Positions 58,616 to 64,000 of a stretch of 64,000 nt of DNA are shown here, piece by piece (the first letter of the stretch is position 1; every line of letters starts with the position of its first letter). The position numbers and the translations under genes are program-made. The stretch is taken from contig NC_079147.1 of assembly GCF_945859685.1 (NCBI RefSeq), positions 58,062,946-58,126,945 of the forward strand, in the 5' to 3' direction. This DNA comes from Eupeodes corollae. Its lineage: Eukaryota > Arthropoda > Insecta > Diptera > Syrphidae. A model generated the notes under the pieces. That model had not been told where the DNA came from and made no database searches. It saw only the letters and a program-made list of their open reading frames with translations.

Positions 58616-61040
58616 ACACGCTATATCAAAAAGTGGTGAATACAAACTGTCACAACTTGACGAATATGTCAAAAAAACAAATGTCAAAACTTACTATTAT
58701 TTTGCTGAGAGCAATTGTTAGCTTGTAAACAAAAATGTAAAGTAAAAATTATAGCTTCATTGGAAGAGCTTTTCACAAGAAAAATTCTTAGTTCCCTTGA
58801 CAAAATAAAAAACTAAATTGATTATTTTCAAGCGATTGAACCGGAGTGTATTTGACACACACAATCACATATTTATTGATAAAAAGGTCACAGTTATATC
58901 TGGCAACATGGCAATATTAAAAACATAATAATAAATTACATATTGTACCTTCCCTATAGCCTGTATAGATCTACCCTAGTTGGCTTGGTTATTTGGAAGG
59001 CTTTCTGTAAACGAGTAAAAAACCATTAAATTTACGCACTCAAAATGTCACCTGCTTTAGAATTAATGATAATAAAATGCGGCTTTTTTTCGTATGAGTT
59101 AAACTTGGGGAGGGGTTGAAGTCATATTGAAATATTGAAAGACTTTTTTCACATCATCAATAAATTGAAATCCATTAAGTATAACAAGGTCTATCGTATA
59201 AGGAGAATAAATTTGACAACTGCCAATAATTAATAAATAATAAAAGAAAGAAATAATTACACCTTTCTTTCCACTGCATCATTTCCAAAGCAACTATTTT
59301 TAATTACCTGCAACTATAATATGATAGAAGTGCGATCAATTAAAAAGCAATTGAACTTACACAAAAGACAAATCAATTGAATCCATTATTTTGTATCACC
59401 ATCATCGTCTAGTTTAATGACCTTATACCGGTTGTAATAATTACCCAAAAGGTCAATAGTCATTCCATCAATGAAGACCGCACTTACCTCAAGCATGAAG
59501 GCAGGTGTGATAAAGGTATTTAATTATGTTTCGTATCTCAGGTATACTCGTATATGAACCTAGATACAAAAGCCATCTAATAGTTTGTGGTTTTGGTTAA
59601 TTAAGATACTTTAAGTTTCAAAACTTGTTAGATACTTACAGGCTTATTGATTTTTACTTTGTTTTGTTAAAGGTGCCTTAAAGACAAACTGGCAGTGCTA
59701 ATTAGATGATGAATAGAAGCCGATGTAATATAAAGTTCTTTAAATTCATGGGAAGAAATTCCATTGGTATTTATTTTGTATTCTTGTTTGTTTATGTATT
59801 TTTACTTGAGTTAACAGCACCCACGTTCGAATCAATAGAGTTTAAGTTAACACTTTTCAATTCCTTAGCCTTAAATCTATCCCTTTTATAATCAAGTAAA
59901 GTGAACTTAGCAAAATTCTCTGTTTTTTTAGAGTAAACTTTTTATTTGGGAAGAATGTCCCTAACTCGGATTCAAGACTTAACTTAAGTTCATTTCCTTC
60001 AGGTTTTAATTATTCTAAAATATTTTACAAAATCTTTTAATTTTGTATCTAGCATTATCATAAATTATAAATCCGAACGAGCCTTAAATTATTAAACCTT
60101 ATGAATCTGTCAAAATAAAAAGCGACAACCTAAACTTTCGTAAAGAAATATCTTATAAATGAATCCAACAAAATTTGACTGAATTTGACATAATGCAAAT
60201 AGATATTCAGTAAAAATTTCATAGTTGTCAAATCGACCTGAGAAAGTTAAGTCAAGTTTTTTATTTCAAAGAAAATTAAAGTCCCACTATATTTTAACAC
60301 GATTTTACGTTCTAAACTATTTTCAAATTATCTTATTTTTTAATAATCCAAACTGGAAACTGTCAGATTTAAAATCTTCAACTAATATTAATTGCGTTCG
60401 AAGAGACAGAATATGGTTGACATTTCCAGTGACAGTTTACTAATGCCTACGTTCTGCATTTTACTGATTGTGAATAAACTTTGCGAAAGTCAATTTGGGT
60501 TTTCCACAATTCGTTATTGTGAATTGGATGTTCTGTATTTCTGTTTGTTTCATTTTTTGAACGCATTCAAATCACATTTTTATTTCTGTGAATTGATCTT
60601 TGACAGCTTCCTTCTGCTAGGAATCGGAGGATTGCAGCAAGTTTTTGAATTGAAGGAATCGATAAAGGTATTATAAAAGATTCTATTTCCCCTAGAACAT
60701 ATAACAAAACGTCTTTGCTTAATCTAAAATTACAATGAAAGCTTAAAAGAGGAATCCAATATATTTGATTTGTTTTGCAAAATTCGTCTTCTTGTTTTTT
60801 CTCTTGAAATCTGCTTCTTTTTTCACTTAAAATTGACAATATTATTGCATCCATCTTCAAAACAGAAAAAAACATTTACTTCAGAAACAAAATAAAAATG
60901 GATGATCCTTCAGTTCTGACAGTTTGAAGGAATTTCGAAATCGATCGAATTGAAGAACATGCATTTTCATTTCAAGTGAAATTAAAAAGTGATTTCAATT
61001 CACTTTCGATCGAAATTCGGAACATGAGCGTAAATCTAAT
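58616..61040. other. AT-rich DNA without recognisable gene
   Basis: No domain in any frame. Open frames at 59706-59891 and 60225-60676 are hydrophobic and AT-driven. A CTTGAG/GTAAGT donor-like site exists on the minus strand near 59488, but no exon can be drawn upstream of it. Confidence 0.4.
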
Positions 61041-61044
61041 GAAT

Positions 61045-61150
61045 TAGAACTGTCAACCATTCCTATGTGCAAGTAATGTCAAGAATGGTACTAACTAACA
61101 GTTTGAGAAACTCTTTTCGTGACATTACTCAAATACTGCGTGACAGATGT
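61045..61150 (-). mobile_element. diverged SINE body fragment
   Basis: CTGTCAACCATTCCTATGTG, AGTAATGTCAAGAATGG, ACAGTTT and TTTGAGAAA with TTCGTGACA match in order the body of the SINE at about 33297-33410. The tRNA-like head and the 3' tail are missing. Confidence 0.65.
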
Positions 61151-61231
61151 TTAACTTTCTAACTAATGACATTTTTTTTATATCCAATTTATTTTTCTGG
61201 TTTGTTTACACCTTTTTTATGTCAACCTATG

Positions 61232-61246
61232 TTAGGTTAGGTTAGG
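61232..61246 (+). repeat. three TTAGG units at the 3' end of a reverse non-LTR element
   Basis: TTAGGTTAGGTTAGG followed by TTAAGTTAAAG. The copy at 61250-62640 runs in reverse and its 3' end abuts this run, so on its own strand the element ends with CCTAA units. Confidence 0.8.
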
Positions 61247-61249
61247 TTA

Positions 61250-62640
61250 AGTTAAAGTGGCTGTCTTTGATGGATTAGGACGCCGATACGAAATGATGAT
61301 ACGATGAAAGACTGATTTTGTTAACATGATTAAGATCGTTTAGATCGTTATAGACGGATTCTTTTAGGTAATTTTTGAGTTTTTGAGCTAGAACAGGGCA
61401 TGTACGGAGAAGGTGAAGCACTGTTTCCTCATCCATATAGCTTCGATTATTGAGCTTATATGCGGCTTAGAGACAGCGAGTACCTTAAACGCTTTAAATC
61501 TAGTGTAGTTTGGATGTTTTTCGTGACCTGACACGTAGTGATGTTATTCCATCTGGTGTTTGCCATCTTCATAGCGTCCTGCATTAGCAATAGTTTACAT
61601 GCAGCGATTGGCCAGTATTTTTCAAACGTGGTAGAATAGGTTGTACTGTACCATTCCTGGCGAGTTCACCAGCCTTACAATTTCCTGGAATAGCTCAATC
61701 GCCTGCAACCAAGCTAAAGTGAATGTTAAATTATTATGCCATCTCCATTAGAGATGTTCCACAGTTATGGACTCTTAAAGAGTTTGTAGAGACAGAGTCC
61801 AGAGATTTGATAGCGGCTTGACTATCTGAGAAAATACTGATATCAGATGCTAATATCACGTATTCTTTAAGCTAGGACAAGACTTCTTTTATAGCCAAAA
61901 GCTCCACCTGGAAGAATTATGGAGTGACCAATGTTGCTGTTAACCTTCTGCAATGAAGCTTAGAGGCAAATAGCAGAACTTGCAGCCATCGAATTTTTTT
62001 TATAATGGAAGGGTTATCATATGCAATTTTGTATTGTCTGGATAATATAAATAAATCGGGTTTATATGGGTTGACATCCAGTTAACACTGATAGTTTGTC
62101 TAAGGCATTTTATAAGAGTTCTTTTAGGGTGTTGAAATGGTTTCCTGAGACCGCTATAGCAACTATGAAATTCTCCACATCCAGACCAGTTAGGATTTGA
62201 TTTATTACCAGGTTCCAGGGAGAGGAGATAGAACAGCACCTTGGGATGTCCCTCTACTAACAAATGTTTTAGCAGAAGAGTTCCCAAGTTTTGAGTTAAT
62301 TATTCTGCTAGTCAGCTCTCGGTATCTCTACGTTTATAAATGATAGTGCAGATGTGTCCACGTTTATAAAAGCACTTTCAATGTCAACGAAAGCAATAAG
62401 CATAGTCAAATTTCTATGATGGAGGGAGTATTAGATTGTGCGTACTAAGGTGTGTAACGCCGTTTCCACCGATGTCCTTCTTGTAGGCATGTTGAGACAT
62501 CGACAGAAATCTTGTATTAATACTTACCCTTAAATGGATATCAATCAATCTTTTTAAGGTCTTAAGAAGGAATGCTGATAGCCCTACAAGTCTTTACGGT
62601 TGATAAGCATTTTTCTGCAACCTACGTCACTCAAAAATGG
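61250..62640 (-). mobile_element. I/R1/LOA-like non-LTR element, RT plus RNase H, inactivated
   Basis: On the minus strand from about 62600: LKKLIDIHLRVS, INTRFLSMSQHAYKKDIGGN (62450-62520), a shifted AFVDIESAF block near 62380, then the QG-box region (GHPKVLFYLLSLEPGNK in one frame; SPLLWNLVINQ in the frame expected) near 62190-62250. CAIAVSG near 62145-62165 is where the YADD box should be; it is lost by a small deletion. The RNase H part follows: ELLAIKEVLS (61865-61895, Glu kept), FSDSQAAIKSLDSV (61790-61840, Asp kept), a decayed GD-AIPGNCKAGELARNG (the usual DELAR has lost Asp), then the tail with MDEETVLHLLRTCPVLAQK near 61395-61440. It is the same family as 21580-22320 plus 24336-25010. 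Confidence 0.85.
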
Positions 62641-62644
62641 TTCT

Positions 62645-64000
62645 AAATGTTTAATAAACAAAAGGTCTCTTTTTTATCACAATTCATTACTAATAAATCT
62701 ACACTATTTGCACATCCGGGTATTTATAATAAAGTTTTGGACACAGATAAAACCAACCTTGAAGAAGTAGATGCAGCAATGAACAAAATGAAGGATAGAA
62801 AAACCGGCATGCTCCAATGGGATACCAGCGGAATTTTTTTAAGTATGGAACCGTTGAGTTAATAAGTAAGCTTACTGCAGTTTACAACGAGATGTTGGAA
62901 ACAAGTATGATTCCTCAAGAATTTAGGGAATCAATCAGTTGTCCGATCCACAAAAAAAGGAGCTGGCCTGAGATGTCGAACTTTTAAGGAATATCTTTTT
63001 TAATTTCGTGTTATAAAATATTTACAGCTGTTCTGCAAACACGGCCCAGTAAATGGATTGAAGGAAAGAAGCTGTTGAAAGAATCTCAGGCAGGCTTTAG
63101 ATCCGGTTGCTCAACAATCGATCAATTCTTTGTTCTGAAAAGCATTGCGGATTCATTTATAAGAAGAAGGACGAAATTATACTTGTTTTTCGTGGATTTT
63201 AAGTCTGCATTTGACACGGTGAATAGACAAGCTCTTTTCTATAAGCTCTTTGGTATGGGAATGTCGGTAAAAGTTGGAAGAGTCCTGCAACGACTGTTTA
63301 TGGATACTAATGCAGCAGTTTGGAATGGTACGAAAAGCTCGGATTGGTTTAGAACTGAATCAGGCGTTCTATTTATCGAAGACTTAGTCGATTTCTTACC
63401 TGCTGGTATCGAACATGCTGGAGAATAAATTAAAGCACTCTTGTTTGCTGATGATATTGTGGGTCTTGCGTCATCTCCAGAATCACTACAGCTTATGATG
63501 AACCGGAATTTAAGTACTGTAAAATATGGAACTTAATAGTAAACATGGAAAAGTCCAAGATCATGATTTTCAAGAACGAAGGAAGTAGAACTGCCTTAAT
63601 GAAAAATGGAGGAACTACAATGGTGAAAATATAGAGATTGTCAGAGGGTTGAAATACCTTGGAGTGATTTTGACAAAAAAATTAAACGTGGAAAGGCATC
63701 TGAGAGAAAAGCTTACAAGCTTACAACTGCTCATCTTGGAGTAGGTGTTTCTCGAACAAAAATATCGCACACATCAGTAAGTACACTGTTTTTAAGGCAG
63801 TAGCAAAATCAATCTTATACTATGCAGCTCAAGTGTGGGGAGCGAAGCAATATGAATATTGTTACGTTGAAAGGGTCTTCCGGCTGCCACCAAATACGCC
63901 GAACTATAAAGTTATGTTGGAAACGGGACTGCAGCCACTCTTTGTACGAACACTTCCAATGCAGATGGATTATGTGCCTAAAATTATGAATATGGATAAT
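62645..64000 (+). mobile_element. non-LTR retrotransposon RT, runs off the window
   Basis: RT fingers: LEEVDAAMNKMKDRKTG near 62758-62810, YNEMLETSMIPQEFRESI near 62880-62940, CPIHKK. The palm is in one long frame from 63075: ESQAGFRSGCSTIDQFFVL, YLFFVDFKSAFDTVNRQALF with catalytic Asp (63178-63240), RVLQRLFMDTNAAVWNG. At about 63367 the residues pass from RTESGV directly to LFIEDL, so the KQGC-LSP-LF block (about 12 residues) is deleted without breaking the frame. The FADD box is kept at 63444-63455 (LLFADDIVGLASSPES). Thumb-like motifs follow in shifted frames (LKYLGVILTKKLNVERHL, YYAAQVWGAKQYE, 63640-63855). The clade is unresolved. It is 5' truncated and frameshifted. Confidence 0.88.

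Noticed and set aside
59486..59560. Minus-strand CTTGAG/GTAAGT splice donor as sign of a host exon
   Set aside because: The donor matches the consensus well, but no acceptor or open exon lies upstream, so no gene could be drawn.
60925..61020. Palindromic-looking stretch with repeated TTCAATTC and CGATCGAAAT words
   Set aside because: The arms align only with shifts and gaps and no target duplication is visible, so it was not called as a MITE.
1..64000. CRISPR arrays, operons, riboswitches or bacterial insertion sequences
   Set aside because: Introns, non-LTR retrotransposons and a tRNA-derived SINE show the DNA is eukaryotic; the tandem units at 2-3.3 kb have no spacer-repeat pattern.

Overview
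The window reads as a gene-poor, AT-rich, repeat-dense stretch of an insect nuclear genome, most likely a fly (Diptera). The reasons are eukaryotic GT-AG introns in the one recognisable host-type gene, many decayed non-LTR retrotransposons of the RTE, Jockey/CR1-like and I/R1/LOA-like groups, a Tc1-type transposase remnant, TAA-flanked MITEs and a tRNA-derived SINE. There is no bacterial-type operon, no LTR element that I can recognise, and no intact transposon gene. The species cannot be named from the sequence.

Layout. 1-7.4 kb: an unusual composite repeat family, called the Sat family here. Its copies have conserved ends around a block of ~174-bp tandem units. A reverse 3' end (1.45-1.71 kb), a forward copy (1.76-3.64 kb) and a reverse copy (3.67-5.22 kb) lie together, and the reverse copy is split by an RNase H fragment of an I-like element. 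7.9-11.8 kb: a long-inverted-repeat DNA element with a 28-bp perfect terminal core, split by a near-complete but broken RTE element. 13.6-16.8 kb: a second RTE type, then a reverse Jockey/CR1-like element. 19.6-25 kb: an RTE copy lying between 28-bp inverted repeats, then a reverse RNase-H-bearing I/R1/LOA-like element that looks split by about 2 kb. 26.5-33.6 kb: three more Sat copies, two more RT remnants and a well-preserved tRNA-Asp-like SINE. 35.6-36.75 kb: a local tandem duplication. 40-48.6 kb: RTE, Tc1, a Sat copy, a Jockey remnant and two copies of a repeat carrying a hammerhead-like motif. 50.7-51.8 kb: the only host-type gene, a multi-exon Myb/SANT-like (MADF-like) reading frame whose third exon is frameshifted. 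53-56.2 kb: two RTE copies, each with a ~1.1-kb internal deletion. 57.8-58.6 kb: two adjacent MITEs with TAA target duplications. 61-64 kb: a reverse I/R1/LOA-like remnant next to a short TTAGG run, then a non-LTR element that runs off the end.

Function. Almost everything is mobile DNA in several stages of decay, much of it nested. The elements do not work together as a system. The most distinctive thing is the Sat family: dispersed units with fixed ends, a variable number of nucleosome-length tandem monomers, a variable run of self-complementary octamers and a 3' hairpin kept in every complete copy. It does not match an element type I can name with confidence. Stretches with no entry of their own are AT-rich DNA in which I recognised nothing.
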